NCBI GenBank assembly: GCA_005772955.1 | Contig: SXID01000006.1 | Span: forward strand, 1-63,734 | Source of the DNA: Planctomycetia bacterium | GTDB lineage: Bacteria; Planctomycetota; Planctomycetia; Gemmatales; Gemmataceae | DNA: 63,734 nt | Direction of reading: 5' to 3' | Part shown: piece by piece, positions 28,609-37,371 of the stretch | How the letters are laid out: each line of letters starts with the position of its first letter | How positions within the stretch are numbered: position 1 is the first letter of the stretch | The notes under the pieces: model-generated | What the model was told of the DNA's origin: nothing | The model's input: the letters and a program-made list of their open reading frames with translations, nothing else | The model's database searches: none | Program-made: the position numbers and the translations under genes

Positions 28609-29637
28609 ATGACAACGCGACGTGAGTTCATTGCCGGGGCCGTGGCGACAATCCCACTCGTTCTCGACCCGGCGGCGGCGGGTCGGACCTCGGAGAAGCC
28701 GGTCCCGAAACAGGTGTTCGTGGTCAACACGCAAGACGCCTCGGTGTCGTTGGTCGATCTGACCACAATGAAGGAAGTGAGGCAGTACGAGGTGGGCAAA
28801 CGGCCCTATGGGATCGCCGTCACGCGTGACGGCAAGAGCGTGGCCGTGGGCGTGGAGGACGAGGAGTGCGTGAAGTTCTACTCGCTCCCCGACTTCAAGG
28901 AGAAGGGCACGACCAAGATCGGGAAGATGTTCAACGACCATATCGTTCTTACCCAAGACGGCAAGCACGTTCTCGTCGCCAACTTCTACTCGGACGATGT
29001 AGTCGGCATCGACGTCGGAACCATGAAGGAGGCGTTCCGCATCAAGGACTGCTCGGCCCCACACGTGGTCAAGTACGGACCGCTCGGTAAGCACGTCTTC
29101 GTGACGTGCAAGAAGGTCACCGGGATCGCGGTCATCGACCCGGTCGCGCGGAAGCTGGTGAAGGTCATCCCGCTGAACGTGAACCCGAGGAGCCTGACTT
29201 TCTCGCCCGACGAGAAGAGGGTGTACTTCGGCTCGTTCTGGGTGGACGGGTTCTTCGAGATGAACGTCGAGTCGGGCAAGGTCACGAAACTGTTCAAGTA
29301 CGACCCACCAAAGGGGAACGGCGACCCGCAGGAAGTGACCTACCACGGGGTCGAGATGCTGACCGACAAGGTGTTGGTCGCGGCCAACGAGGGCCGGTCG
29401 CACGTCGACGCGGTGGACGTGAGCACCGGCAAGTTGCTCGACCGCCTCGCGGACGTGTCGAAGCCGTGCTGCGTCGAGAAGATCCCCGACCAGTCGGGTA
29501 CGGGCGTCAAGTTCCTCGTGAGCAACATCGGTGACGGCACGCTCCAACTCGCCGAACTGACCGCCGAGAGCAAGCTGAAGTCACTGGGCAAGGCCGCGGT
29601 CGGCAAGGCTCCCAAGCGCGTCGCGTTCCTCGCCTAA
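28609..29637 (+). CDS. Tat-exported YVTN-type beta-propeller protein
   Basis: 342 aa. N-terminal twin-arginine signal (TTRREFIAGAVATIPLVLDP). The remainder is a seven-bladed-propeller-like series of repeats: VFVVNTQDASVSLVDLTTMK, GIAVTRDGKSVAVG, IVLTQDGKHVLVANFYSDDV, SLTFSPDEKRVYFGSFWVDG, VLVAANEGRSHVDAVDV. Such proteins bind ligands or act as structural/secreted factors; no catalytic residues are evident. Strong ribosome-binding site GGAGGAGGAAGACCC at 28609. The Tat-type SOD gene follows 25 nt later, so the two exported proteins are probably co-expressed. Confidence 0.82.
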   Translation: MTTRREFIAGAVATIPLVLDPAAAGRTSEKPVPKQVFVVNTQDASVSLVDLTTMKEVRQYEVGKRPYGIAVTRDGKSVAVGVEDEECVKFYSLPDFKEKGTTKIGKMFNDHIVLTQDGKHVLVANFYSDDVVGIDVGTMKEAFRIKDCSAPHVVKYGPLGKHVFVTCKKVTGIAVIDPVARKLVKVIPLNVNPRSLTFSPDEKRVYFGSFWVDGFFEMNVESGKVTKLFKYDPPKGNGDPQEVTYHGVEMLTDKVLVAANEGRSHVDAVDVSTGKLLDRLADVSKPCCVEKIPDQSGTGVKFLVSNIGDGTLQLAELTAESKLKSLGKAAVGKAPKRVAFLA

Positions 29638-29662
29638 ACCGTCACTTCCACCGGAGACTCAC

Positions 29663-30382
29663 ATGGACCCGCTGAACCGTCGCAGCTTCCTGTTCGCATC
29701 GTCGGGGGCCGCCGCAGGCTCGCTGCTCGTGCCCGGACTGACCGAAGCCGCCGAAGCGGACACATCGCCGTACGCCGGGAGCGGCCTCATCACTGGCAAG
29801 CCGAAGCCACTGCGGCACGCGGTGGTGCCCGGCTTTCTGAGCGCTGCTCAGATCGCCCCGCACCACACCGCCCACTACAGCGGTGCCCTCAAGGCGTTTG
29901 TCGGCGTCGAGAAGAATTTCGAGGAGCAATTCACCAAGGGCACAGCGGTCGACGCAGCGGCGTTCGAGCGGCTCAAGCAATTACAGTCGAGCCGGGGCAA
30001 CAGTGTGATACTGCACGAACTGTACTTCGATGGTTTGGCCCTCAAGGCGACCAACCCACCAGAGGGAATCAGGAAGGCCGTCGAGAAACGGTTCGGCTCG
30101 CTCGACAAGTGGGCGGCGGACTTCGTGGCCAGCGCGAAGGCCGCGGCGGGCTGGGCGATGCTGGTGATCCACCCGGTCAACGGGCGGCTGTACAACGTAG
30201 TCAGCGACGAGCACGCCCAAGGACCGCTGTGGCTCTCGGCCCCGCTGGTGGTGATCGACACCTATGAACACGCGTTCTACATTGACTACCAGAACAAGAA
30301 GGCCGAGTACGTCGAGAAGTTCGTCAAGTTCACCGACTGGGCCGAGGCCGACAAGCGGTATCGGGCGGTCGTGAAAGGCTGA
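29663..30382 (+). CDS. Tat-exported Fe/Mn superoxide dismutase-like protein
   Basis: 239 aa with an N-terminal Tat signal (NRRSFLFASSGAAAGSLLVP). All four metal ligands of the Fe/Mn SOD family can be placed: His 67 (APHHTAHYSG), His 118 (ILHELYFDGL), Asp 199 and His 203 (VVIDTYEHAFYIDYQNKK). AAGWAMLVIHP corresponds to the conserved GWAWLV segment. It would destroy superoxide outside the cytoplasm. Differences: NH of the second ligand motif is LH and DVWEH is DTYEH, so metal preference or activity may differ. GGAGA lies 5 nt before the ATG. Confidence 0.85.
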   Translation: MDPLNRRSFLFASSGAAAGSLLVPGLTEAAEADTSPYAGSGLITGKPKPLRHAVVPGFLSAAQIAPHHTAHYSGALKAFVGVEKNFEEQFTKGTAVDAAAFERLKQLQSSRGNSVILHELYFDGLALKATNPPEGIRKAVEKRFGSLDKWAADFVASAKAAAGWAMLVIHPVNGRLYNVVSDEHAQGPLWLSAPLVVIDTYEHAFYIDYQNKKAEYVEKFVKFTDWAEADKRYRAVVKG

Positions 30383-30745
30383 TTGCACGTGGCCGACGAA
30401 ACACGGTCGCCGGCCACGCAAGACGCAGGTGCCCGTCACAGTCGCAAGGCATTCTCGTGACTGCGACCCTCTGTGACGTGGCTGAAAACGAACACGTCCC
30501 GCCGCGAACTCGGGCACGCTGGTTTCGGCGCCGCTGTATCGGGCATCGGCGACCTGGAACAATCGTATGCCAAGAGAATCGGACCCTCGGCACGTTGACG
30601 AATGCACTCGACCCGGACGGGGGTCGGTTCGGTAAGGTTCACCCAACTGTCGCTACCGATCACTCCGGTCGGCACACCGGCCCTGACCCGATACCGGCGT
30701 CTGGTCGTCACGGGAGAACAACCCCACTCACGCGGATTCCGCGGC
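30383..30745. other. Gap after SOD gene, no intact gene
   Basis: Holds the two hairpins listed above. The remainder (30480-30745) has only short frames without family resemblance, and precedes the truncated hydrolase. The plus frame from 30602 that runs into the remnant has no recognisable N-terminal domain. Confidence 0.4.
30385..30420. terminator. Hairpin after the SOD gene
   Basis: CGTGGCCG pairs with CGGCCACG directly after the SOD stop. A second composite hairpin follows (CGTCACAGTCGCA with TGCGAC...CTGTGACG, ~30434-30478). Together they probably end the propeller-SOD transcript. Confidence 0.6.
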
Positions 30746-31159
30746 TCATTGCCGGTGAAGGACGACACCGCCGTGACCAACGAGGACGTGAAGAAGTACA
30801 ACCTGATCCTCTTCGGTGACCCCGGTAGCAACGCGCTGATCGCCCGCGTACTGTCGAAGCTCCCGTTCACGTGGACCGAAAAGGAACTCACCTTCGGCAA
30901 GAACCGATACACAGCGGCAGGTCACGCCCCGCTGCTGATCCAGCCGAACCCACTCGCGGACGGGAGGTACGTCGTCATCAACAGCGGGCACACGTTCCGC
31001 GAGAAGGAACTCGCGTCGCTCAACTACCTGCTCTTCCCGCGGTTGGGCGACTGGGCGGTACTGAAGGTCGGCGCGAAGGCACCGGCGAACCCGTCCGACC
31101 CGCTGGAGGAAGAAGTGATTCGCGCCGGGTTTTTCGACGCGCGCTGGCTCCTGCCGTAG
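30746..31159 (+). pseudogene. C-terminal remnant of a secreted prolyl-oligopeptidase/esterase-type hydrolase
   Basis: About 135 residues resemble only the C-terminal module of planctomycete secreted alpha/beta-hydrolase (S9-like) proteins: VKDDTAVTNEDVKKYNLILF, GDPGSNALIARVLSKLPFTW, IQPNPLADGRYVVINSGHTF, RLGDWAVLKV, and a C-terminal IRAGFFDARW. The hydrolase domain that should precede it is absent, with no trace in the other frames upstream. It is therefore most likely a deletion remnant. It could alternatively be expressed as a small protein from an ATG at 30602. Confidence 0.6.
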
Positions 31160-31206
31160 CCCGGACAGGTCGAGCCGAGCGCAATCCGCCAGCCCGGGGT
31201 CCATGC

Positions 31207-31620
31207 TCAGGACATCCGCTCTCCGCCTCTGCCGTGCTCGCTTGCGCACTCCGGACGCAGTCGGTGGGCCCCGACAACACGGTGCGACGGCACTCGGTGA
31301 TCGGCTACACCACGCCCAGGGACAGCCTCGAAAAACGCGATGTGGCAATCTTCGCGGTCCGCGACCAAAGTGAATGACGGGCCGAGAGCGTAGGGCGCAC
31401 ACCGGCAACAGTGCGGATACGGCCATCGCCGCGCCTCGGTTCCGACTCGCATGAAGCCCACGGCGAGACAACCAAAGACGAACGCGCGGTACGGCATTTC
31501 AACGAGATAAGCCACAACGGAGAGCAGGGCGATAGCGCCAATCATTACCGACTCAATCCACAAAGAGCGAGGGTTGCGCGGCAACCTACTCACGATGATT
31601 GGGTTCATAGTCACCACCAA
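31207..31620 (-). CDS. Hypothetical small membrane protein (weak)
   Basis: 137 aa, unrecognised. Residues ~22-58 are strongly hydrophobic (IESVMIGAIALLSVVAYLVE, YRAFVFGCLAVGFMRV), compatible with two membrane helices. A cysteine-rich turn follows (HCCRCAPYALG), then an Arg/His-rich tail that looks less protein-like. A competing frame on the same strand exists, so only the N-terminal part may be real. A GTG/ATG choice (31620 or 31608) is possible. Confidence 0.3.
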   Translation of the reverse strand: MVVTMNPIIVSRLPRNPRSLWIESVMIGAIALLSVVAYLVEMPYRAFVFGCLAVGFMRVGTEARRWPYPHCCRCAPYALGPSFTLVADREDCHIAFFEAVPGRGVADHRVPSHRVVGAHRLRPECASEHGRGGERMS

Positions 31621-31650
31621 GCATCGCGCAACAACCCGATCGCTCCCGAA

Positions 31651-32622
31651 TCACCCCTTCAGCCCGAGCATGCGGTCGAGCGAGTCGGCGGTCTGGTAGA
31701 TGAGCGCTTCGGGGAAGTGCGCATAGGGGTGGAAATACTCGAACGTGAGATAGCCCTTGTAGTTGGTCTTGTCGAACGCTTCGAGCACCGCGGGCCAGTT
31801 GGTAGTGCCGTCGAGCAGCGGGCGGAACGCTTCGAGCGACACGTCCGTTCCCTTCTTCGTGAACTCCTTCAGGTGGACGTTCTTTGTTCGCGCACCGAGT
31901 TGCGTGATCCAGTGTTCCGGGAACTGGTACATCATGATGTTGCCGGTGTCGAAGTGGACCCGCACGCGGTCACTCTTGAACGAATCCACGAAGTCGTTCA
32001 TCTCACCGGGCGTCATCAAATACCCGTTGAAGAAGATGTTCTCGATGTTGAGGAACACCTTCAACTTCTCCGCCTGCGGGATGAGCTTGCGCACCGCCTC
32101 CTTGGCGCGCTTGTCGCACACGTCGTTCGGGACAGGCTCATGGTCGGTGCGCCACGGGATGTGAACGGCGCCCGGCACGACCAGCACGTTCTCGGTGCCC
32201 AGTTCCGCGGCACACTCCGCGATCTTGCCCGCCAATTCCAAGCCGCGGGCGCGCTTGGCCGGGTCGTTGCTCGACAGCGGGTACGGCCAGAACAGGAACG
32301 AGCACATGCCGCTGATCGCGATGCCGATCTTCTCGGCGGTGCGCCGGATCGTGGCGAACTCCTTCGGCCCGGACTTCGGCGAGAGGTCGCTTTCGAGGTC
32401 GTAGTTCAGTTCGATGCCGTCGAACCCCGCGTCCTTCGCGAGCCGCAGACACTGTTCGAGCGTCATCTTCTCCGGGTACGGGAACGCCCACAGGTTGATC
32501 GACTTCTTGAACGCATACTTCTTGCGCGGCGCCGGCTTCGGCTGCATGCCGCCTGCGGTAGCGCCGAGCATAGCGGCGGAAGTGGCGAGCAGTTCGCGGC
32601 GATCGGGATACGGACCTGACAT
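31651..32622 (-). CDS. Xylose-isomerase-like TIM-barrel sugar phosphate isomerase/epimerase, exported
   Basis: 323 aa. The N-terminus looks like a short Tat signal (DRRELLATSAAMLGATAGG). The body is an AP-endonuclease-2/xylose isomerase-like barrel: MTLEQCLRLAKDAGFDGIEL, metal-site segments VFLNIENIFFNGYL, RVHFDTGNIMMY, KNVHLKEFTKKG and GYLTFEYFHPYAHFPE. Such planctomycete proteins often accompany Gfo/Idh/MocA enzymes and DUF1080 in sugar degradation. The precise substrate is unknown. The ATG at 32622 begins at the signal. Confidence 0.85.
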   Translation of the reverse strand: MSGPYPDRRELLATSAAMLGATAGGMQPKPAPRKKYAFKKSINLWAFPYPEKMTLEQCLRLAKDAGFDGIELNYDLESDLSPKSGPKEFATIRRTAEKIGIAISGMCSFLFWPYPLSSNDPAKRARGLELAGKIAECAAELGTENVLVVPGAVHIPWRTDHEPVPNDVCDKRAKEAVRKLIPQAEKLKVFLNIENIFFNGYLMTPGEMNDFVDSFKSDRVRVHFDTGNIMMYQFPEHWITQLGARTKNVHLKEFTKKGTDVSLEAFRPLLDGTTNWPAVLEAFDKTNYKGYLTFEYFHPYAHFPEALIYQTADSLDRMLGLKG

Positions 32623-32700
32623 GGCGTCGAACCTCCAGGAGAAGGGAGAAGTTCCACGCCATCATCCGCGATGCGCGTCGCGTTGCAATGGGTTGGGTTG

Positions 32701-32783
32701 TTCAAAGTAGTAGGCACACTCCTTGTGCCGTTGCCGCAACGAGTTGCGAAGCGACGGCACACGGAGTGTGCCTACTACTTTAA
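32701..32783. repeat. Family A palindrome, copy 2
   Basis: Left arm TTCAAAGTAGTAGGCACACT...; right arm CACACGGAGTGTGCCTACTA.... The sequence matches the copy at 3877-3993 in both arms. It ends 8 nt after the SGNH hydrolase stop codon on the minus strand, and again immediately follows a gene end. Confidence 0.9.
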
Positions 32784-32790
32784 ACGGCGA

Positions 32791-33498
32791 TCACTTGAAC
32801 TTCTTAAGCATCTGCTCCGCGACGAACTTGTGACCGGTGTCGTTCCAGTGGTTCCCATCGTAGGTGAGGAACCCGTTCGGCTTGTTGTCGGGGTTGTTCT
32901 TCTTCCAGTACTCGATGAAGGCTTTGCGGAGATCGTTCAGCGGCAGATTCTTCGCCTTCGCAATTTCGCGCGCGACCACCGCGAATCCGTCGAGATTGGG
33001 GTCGTCCTTGTTAGTGCCGTCGTGCTTCTCGCCCACGCTCGTGAGCGAGCACAACACCACCTGAATTCTCTCCTTCTGGAGTTTCTCAAACAGTTCCTCC
33101 AGACCGCTCTTGAAAGTGTCCTTCGGAATGCGGCGAGCGTCGTTACAGCCGATCTGAATGACCACGATCGTCGGTTTCTTGGCGATCACGTCCTTCTCGA
33201 CTCGCTTGAGCAGATCGGGAACCGTGTGGCCGCCGGTGGCGACCCAATCGACCTCGATGCCCTTGTCCTTGTGCTTCTCCTGAAGCGTTTCTCGCACGAG
33301 GCGCACGTACCCCTTCGTGACGTGTTGCTTCGGCGCGTCCTGCCCGGCCAGTTGAGTGAGCGAGTCGCCGAAGAAGATGATCCTGTCGCCCTTCTTCAAT
33401 TCGACCTGCTTCGCGGCCACGTCGTCGTCAGCGGCACGCGACGGAAGTGCGACGAACGCGACCACAAGCAGCGCCGCCGGGATGCAAAGCCGTAGCAT
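32791..33498 (-). CDS. SGNH/GDSL-family hydrolase, exported
   Basis: 235 aa with a cleavable-looking signal peptide (MLRLCIPAALLVVAFVALPS). SGNH blocks: I IFFGDSLTQ (catalytic Ser 46), II VATGGHTVPD, III IGCNDARR, V DGNHWNDTG (catalytic Asp-x-x-His). These enzymes are esterases or acyl/acetyl hydrolases acting on polysaccharides or lipids; the substrate is not evident. GAGGGA lies 5 nt before the ATG. Downstream of the DUF1501 gene, separated by a strong palindrome. Confidence 0.9.
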   Translation of the reverse strand: MLRLCIPAALLVVAFVALPSRAADDDVAAKQVELKKGDRIIFFGDSLTQLAGQDAPKQHVTKGYVRLVRETLQEKHKDKGIEVDWVATGGHTVPDLLKRVEKDVIAKKPTIVVIQIGCNDARRIPKDTFKSGLEELFEKLQKERIQVVLCSLTSVGEKHDGTNKDDPNLDGFAVVAREIAKAKNLPLNDLRKAFIEYWKKNNPDNKPNGFLTYDGNHWNDTGHKFVAEQMLKKFK

Positions 33499-33518
33499 GG
33501 TAATCCCTCGAAGGAGTT

Positions 33519-33583
33519 ACCCGGCCTGCTGACGCAGGCGGTTCGACAAGTCTCGTCGAACCGCCTGCGTCAGCAGGCCGGGT
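33519..33583. terminator. Perfect 29-bp palindrome between DUF1501 and SGNH genes
   Basis: ACCCGGCCTGCTGACGCAGG... (33519-33547) is exactly complementary to the right arm 33555-33583 around AAGTCTC. It is a plausible transcription end for the leftward DUF1501 gene. No long T-run follows. Confidence 0.75.
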
Positions 33584-33590
33584 CAATGAT

Positions 33591-34937
33591 TCACACCAAC
33601 TCGCGCATCGGTTTCATGTCGGCATCGACGAGGTAGTGCGGACGCCCAGTCACGTCCTTCACGGTGGCGGTCGCGAGGTCGATGCCGAGGTTGTGGTACA
33701 GCGTGGCGAACACTTCCTGGAAATGAACGGGGCGGTCCTTTGCGGTCTCGCCCAGTCGGTTGGTGCTGCCGATCACCTGACCGGTTTTCATCCCTCCGCC
33801 GGCGAGCAGCGCGCACGCGACCTGTGGCCAGTGGTCGCGGCCACCGTCCTTGTTGATCTTCGGGGTGCGCCCGAACTCGCCCCACACCACCACCGACACG
33901 TCCTCACTCAGCCCGCGCTGGTGCAGGTCTTCGACCAGCGTGGAGAGGCCGCGGTCGAGCATTGGGAAGTGGTGGCGTGAGTTCTCGAACGTGGTCCCGT
34001 GCGGTTTGCCGTGCCAGTCCCAGCGGCCATACGCGAGCGTCACGACACGCGCCCCGGCTTCGACCAGGCGCCGCGCCGCGAGGAAGTAGTCGTTGAGCAG
34101 CGGACCGGCGTCACCGTACCCGGCCGGTTCGGTCGACCCGCGGCCGTAACGGTCACGCAGTCGCGGGTCTTCCTTCGAGAGGTCGAGCGCGTCCGCGATC
34201 CGGGTGGACGTGAGGATGTTGAGCGCGCGCCGGGTGGACTCTTCCGCGCCTTCGATGGCGCCGGTAGCGTCGAGTTCGCGTCGGAGCGTGTCGAACTTCC
34301 GCATCAGTGTCGTTCGGTCGCCGAGTTGCTCCACGGTCATCCCGCGAAGCGCCATGTTCGCCATGCCATCAGCGTTGGGCGTGAGTGGTGCGTACGCGCG
34401 ACCCAGGAAACCCGGCTGACCGGGGTTCGCCCAGGTGGTGGTCGTCATCTTGGGCGACAGCCCGACGAATGGCGGCACCGACTCCGTGACCGCGCCCTGC
34501 ACCTTCGCGACAATCGATCCGAACGACGGCCACCCGCCGCCCGGTTGGTTCTGCTGCGTGCGACCGGTCACGCACTGATACGCGGAGTGCTGCCCCTCCG
34601 AGCCGACCAGCGACCGGATCACCGCGAACCGGTCCATCATCTTCGAGAGGCGCGGCAAGTGTTCGCAGATGTCGAGGCCGGGCACGTTCGTCCGAATCGG
34701 CTTGAACTCACCGCGAATATCGTCGGGCGCGTCCATCTTCAGATCGACCATGTCCTGATGCGGCGGCCCGCCGGACAGGAAGACCATGATGATGGACTTG
34801 TGCGCGGTGCGGTGTCCGGCTTGCTCCTCGGCGCGGAGCAGTTGCGGAAGTGCGATACCGCCGAGCGCGAGACCGCCGACGCGGAGGAACGTGCGCCGCG
34901 GAACACCGGGACACTTGGGGAGACGCTGAGCGGGCAT
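33591..34937 (-). CDS. DUF1501 protein, exported
   Basis: 448 aa. Tat-like N-terminus (VPRRTFLRVGGLALGGIALP) and DUF1501 blocks: KSIIMVFLSGGPPHQDMVDL, GEFKPIRTNVPGLDICEHLP, GGGWPSFGSIVAKVQG, LVEAGARVVTLAYGRWDWHG, SVVVWGEFGRTPKINKDGGR, DHWPQVACALLAGGGMKTGQ, VFATLYHNLGIDL. It lacks a neighbouring DUF1549/DUF1553 gene, unlike the copy at 24362. The upstream gene is a squalene-cyclase-like heme protein on the same strand. Confidence 0.9.
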   Translation of the reverse strand: MPAQRLPKCPGVPRRTFLRVGGLALGGIALPQLLRAEEQAGHRTAHKSIIMVFLSGGPPHQDMVDLKMDAPDDIRGEFKPIRTNVPGLDICEHLPRLSKMMDRFAVIRSLVGSEGQHSAYQCVTGRTQQNQPGGGWPSFGSIVAKVQGAVTESVPPFVGLSPKMTTTTWANPGQPGFLGRAYAPLTPNADGMANMALRGMTVEQLGDRTTLMRKFDTLRRELDATGAIEGAEESTRRALNILTSTRIADALDLSKEDPRLRDRYGRGSTEPAGYGDAGPLLNDYFLAARRLVEAGARVVTLAYGRWDWHGKPHGTTFENSRHHFPMLDRGLSTLVEDLHQRGLSEDVSVVVWGEFGRTPKINKDGGRDHWPQVACALLAGGGMKTGQVIGSTNRLGETAKDRPVHFQEVFATLYHNLGIDLATATVKDVTGRPHYLVDADMKPMRELV

Positions 34938-35037
34938 GGAAGCCTCGGCAGGGAGAGTGTTCGGCGGGATGAGATTGCAGACTACTCGACGTTCAGGCGA
35001 GCGAGCAAGGGAAAACGCCCGTTCGCCAACTCCGCTT

Positions 35038-36048
35038 CTACTTCTTCGGCAGTGTTTGCATCAGTCCGAGCGCGGCCCACGCGGTGCCCCAGTGTACGCT
35101 CGTGTCGCGAACAAGGTCTGGCTTCGTGTTGAAGGTTTCGCGGCTCTTCGCGGCCCACGACCCGTCGGACTTCTGCGACGCTAGCAGGTACTTCGACGCG
35201 CGCCGCACGCTCTCGTCGGTCGCGTCCAGGCTCATCACGCCGAGCGCGTACAGGCACTCGCCAGTCGTGTGCGGGTAACTCGCACCGCCACGCACATAGC
35301 CCCAGCCGCCGTCCGCGTTCTGCTGGTCGCGGAGTTCCTTCAGGTACTCGCGTGCTTTCTCGGGCGGGTCGTACTCCTTCGCGACCAACACGCGAATCGC
35401 GAGCCAGTCGAGTCGCGTCCCCGGCTTCGCGGTCTTGAGGAACGCCAGTCCCTTGTCGCGCTCCGCGGCGAGCGCCTTCCGCGTCGCGTCAGGGAGTTTG
35501 TCACTGAGACGCTCCAGCGACTTGATCGCCAGAAGCGTCCACATCGTATCGACCTCGTCGGCTTCGCGCGGCGCGTTCGCGAGTTTGATCTGCCGCCCCT
35601 CACGCCACGAGCCGTCTTCCTTCTGTCGCTTCGCGAACAGTGTCTCGAAGAACGGATACGCCTTCAGCGCATCCTCGCGCGGTGCGGTGCCGTTCTGCGA
35701 GAGAGTCAGGAACACCGAGGTCAGGTGGAAGCCGCCGGTGCGCTCGCCCTTGTTCTCGTCGGTGGTACAGAACTTGAACGCCCACGCGGTGAGATCGTCG
35801 AGTTTGGCCGCATCGGCCGCGAGTCCGCGCGCCTTCGCGTCGTTGAGCGCCCAGATGGCGAACGGGACTTGATGACACGTGACGCACTTGCGTTCGGTGC
35901 GCCAGCCCGCGGAACTCTTCTCCAGATACGGCAGCGCGCGTTCGACCGCCGCGCGGACCTCCTTCGGAGAGACTTCGGCGCTGTGTGGTGCTGGTGCGAG
36001 TTCCACCGCGGGAATCGCGGCAATGATTAGAAGCGGAAGTGTGTACAT
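35038..36048 (-). CDS. Prenyltransferase/squalene-cyclase-like alpha-toroid protein with heme-type CxxCH
   Basis: 336 aa. Short signal peptide (MYTLPLLIIAAIPAVELAP), then KCVTCHQVPFAIWAL, a c-type heme attachment pattern. The rest consists of alpha/alpha-toroid repeats with QW-like motifs (RQKEDGSWREG, QQNADGGWGYV, QKSDGSWAAK) as in squalene-hopene cyclases and related planctomycete proteins. The catalytic DXDD motif of cyclases was not seen, so it is probably not a cyclase but an exported, possibly redox-active binding protein. ATG at 36048. Confidence 0.78.
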   Translation of the reverse strand: MYTLPLLIIAAIPAVELAPAPHSAEVSPKEVRAAVERALPYLEKSSAGWRTERKCVTCHQVPFAIWALNDAKARGLAADAAKLDDLTAWAFKFCTTDENKGERTGGFHLTSVFLTLSQNGTAPREDALKAYPFFETLFAKRQKEDGSWREGRQIKLANAPREADEVDTMWTLLAIKSLERLSDKLPDATRKALAAERDKGLAFLKTAKPGTRLDWLAIRVLVAKEYDPPEKAREYLKELRDQQNADGGWGYVRGGASYPHTTGECLYALGVMSLDATDESVRRASKYLLASQKSDGSWAAKSRETFNTKPDLVRDTSVHWGTAWAALGLMQTLPKK

Positions 36049-36127
36049 CGTGCGCTACCGGGCGGGAGGGTACTGGCAGGTAACCCTATTACACTCCCCC
36101 GCGCGACCCGACGCCACCGGTTTCCGC

Positions 36128-37195
36128 TCACACCGTGATAACCCCAACAGGAATTTCGACCGCGTCACGCGGGACGTGTTTCCCGCCGCGCGCAATCGCG
36201 GCAAGCGAGAGGTTCACGAGCAACTGCTCCTGTGTCCGCCCGATGGCGAGCAACCCGTTCACGAGCGCGAGGCTGTTCAGGTACGGATTCGGGTTCACTT
36301 CCAACACGTAGAACTTGCCGTCCGCGTCCATGCGCACGTCGATGCGGGCATAGTCGCGGCAACACAGCGAGCGGAACGATCGCTGCGCGATCACTTCGAG
36401 GCGAGCGAAATCGTCCGCCGGGATTTCGACGGGCGCTACCAAAGGTGCGGCTGTGTACTCGGCACTGTTCTCGTCCCACTTGGCCGCGAACGTGTACACC
36501 GCCCACTTCCCCGGCTGGTTGTTTTTGAACGCGATCTCCGCCAGCGGCAGCACCAGGGGCAGCGCGTTCGGTGCGGGGTCCAGTTCTTCGATGATGTTCA
36601 CGTGGAATTCGCGCCCCAACACGAACCGCTCCACCAGCACCGGCGGACCGTAGGTCGCCAGCAGGTATATCACGCGATCTTCGAGTTGCTTCTGCGAGGT
36701 AACGACGCTGTTCTGGTCGATGCCGATGCTCGCGTCCTGGTACGCGGGCTTCACGATCGCGGGCCACGGACAACGCCAGCGCGGGACCGGCAGCGCGTCG
36801 ATGACCGCGTAATCCGGGGTCGGAATGCCGGTCGCGGCGAGAATGTGCTTCGTGCGAATCTTGTCGCGCCCGAGCGCGAGAGACGGCGACGGGCACCCGG
36901 TGAATGGGACGTTGAGCCATTCGAGCAGCGCCGCGGCGGAAACCTCGGTGCCGGTCTGCGTGGCGATCCCCTCGAACAGGTTGAACACCGCGTCCGGCCG
37001 GTTCTGCTTGAGCCGGTCGAGGAGTGGTTGCGGATCGTGGTTGATCCCGAGTTTGGTAGTTTCGAACCCGGCGGCCTTGAGCACCTTGAAAGTATCGTTG
37101 ACGGTGTCGAGGACGTCGTGTTCGGAGCCGGCGTCCGGGTGCTCGACCGGGAGGACGGGTTCGTTGTACAGGATGAGTATGGAAGGGGCGGTCAT
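36128..37195 (-). CDS. ATP-grasp ligase, D-alanine-D-alanine ligase-like (second copy)
   Basis: 355 aa, ATP-grasp. The Ddl-like N-domain (PDAVFNLFEGIATQTGTEVS, LEWLNVPFTGCPSPSLALGR, DKIRTKHILAATGIPTPDYA) is followed by PAIVKPAYQDASIGIDQ, VLVERFVLGREFHVNIIEE, RDYARIDVRMDADGKFYVLE and VNPNPYLN (Mg/ATP residues). It joins a carboxylate to an amine with ATP use. It differs from cell-wall Ddl in the usual GSS loop (DASIG here). It is third in a leftward group with a conserved unknown protein and another ATP-grasp ligase. Confidence 0.85.
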   Translation of the reverse strand: MTAPSILILYNEPVLPVEHPDAGSEHDVLDTVNDTFKVLKAAGFETTKLGINHDPQPLLDRLKQNRPDAVFNLFEGIATQTGTEVSAAALLEWLNVPFTGCPSPSLALGRDKIRTKHILAATGIPTPDYAVIDALPVPRWRCPWPAIVKPAYQDASIGIDQNSVVTSQKQLEDRVIYLLATYGPPVLVERFVLGREFHVNIIEELDPAPNALPLVLPLAEIAFKNNQPGKWAVYTFAAKWDENSAEYTAAPLVAPVEIPADDFARLEVIAQRSFRSLCCRDYARIDVRMDADGKFYVLEVNPNPYLNSLALVNGLLAIGRTQEQLLVNLSLAAIARGGKHVPRDAVEIPVGVITV

Positions 37196-37371
37196 GGTGC
37201 AGCTCGGAACCGGAGCGCCCGGCGCGAGTGCCGGGAATGCGGAGGTTATCGTCTCGGCGGCGCGAACGCCAAAGACGTTCCGGCGAATCTGGTACCACCA
37301 GCGGATGCGCGTCGGGCGAAAAGCCGCACAACCGCGCCAAACGGCGCGGAAGCCGCATGTGGCACGAACGT

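Noticed and set aside
31305-31541. Alternative minus-strand frame overlapping the hypothetical membrane protein
   Set aside because: Ser/Arg-rich and without hydrophobic helices or a ribosome site; the other frame is more protein-like.
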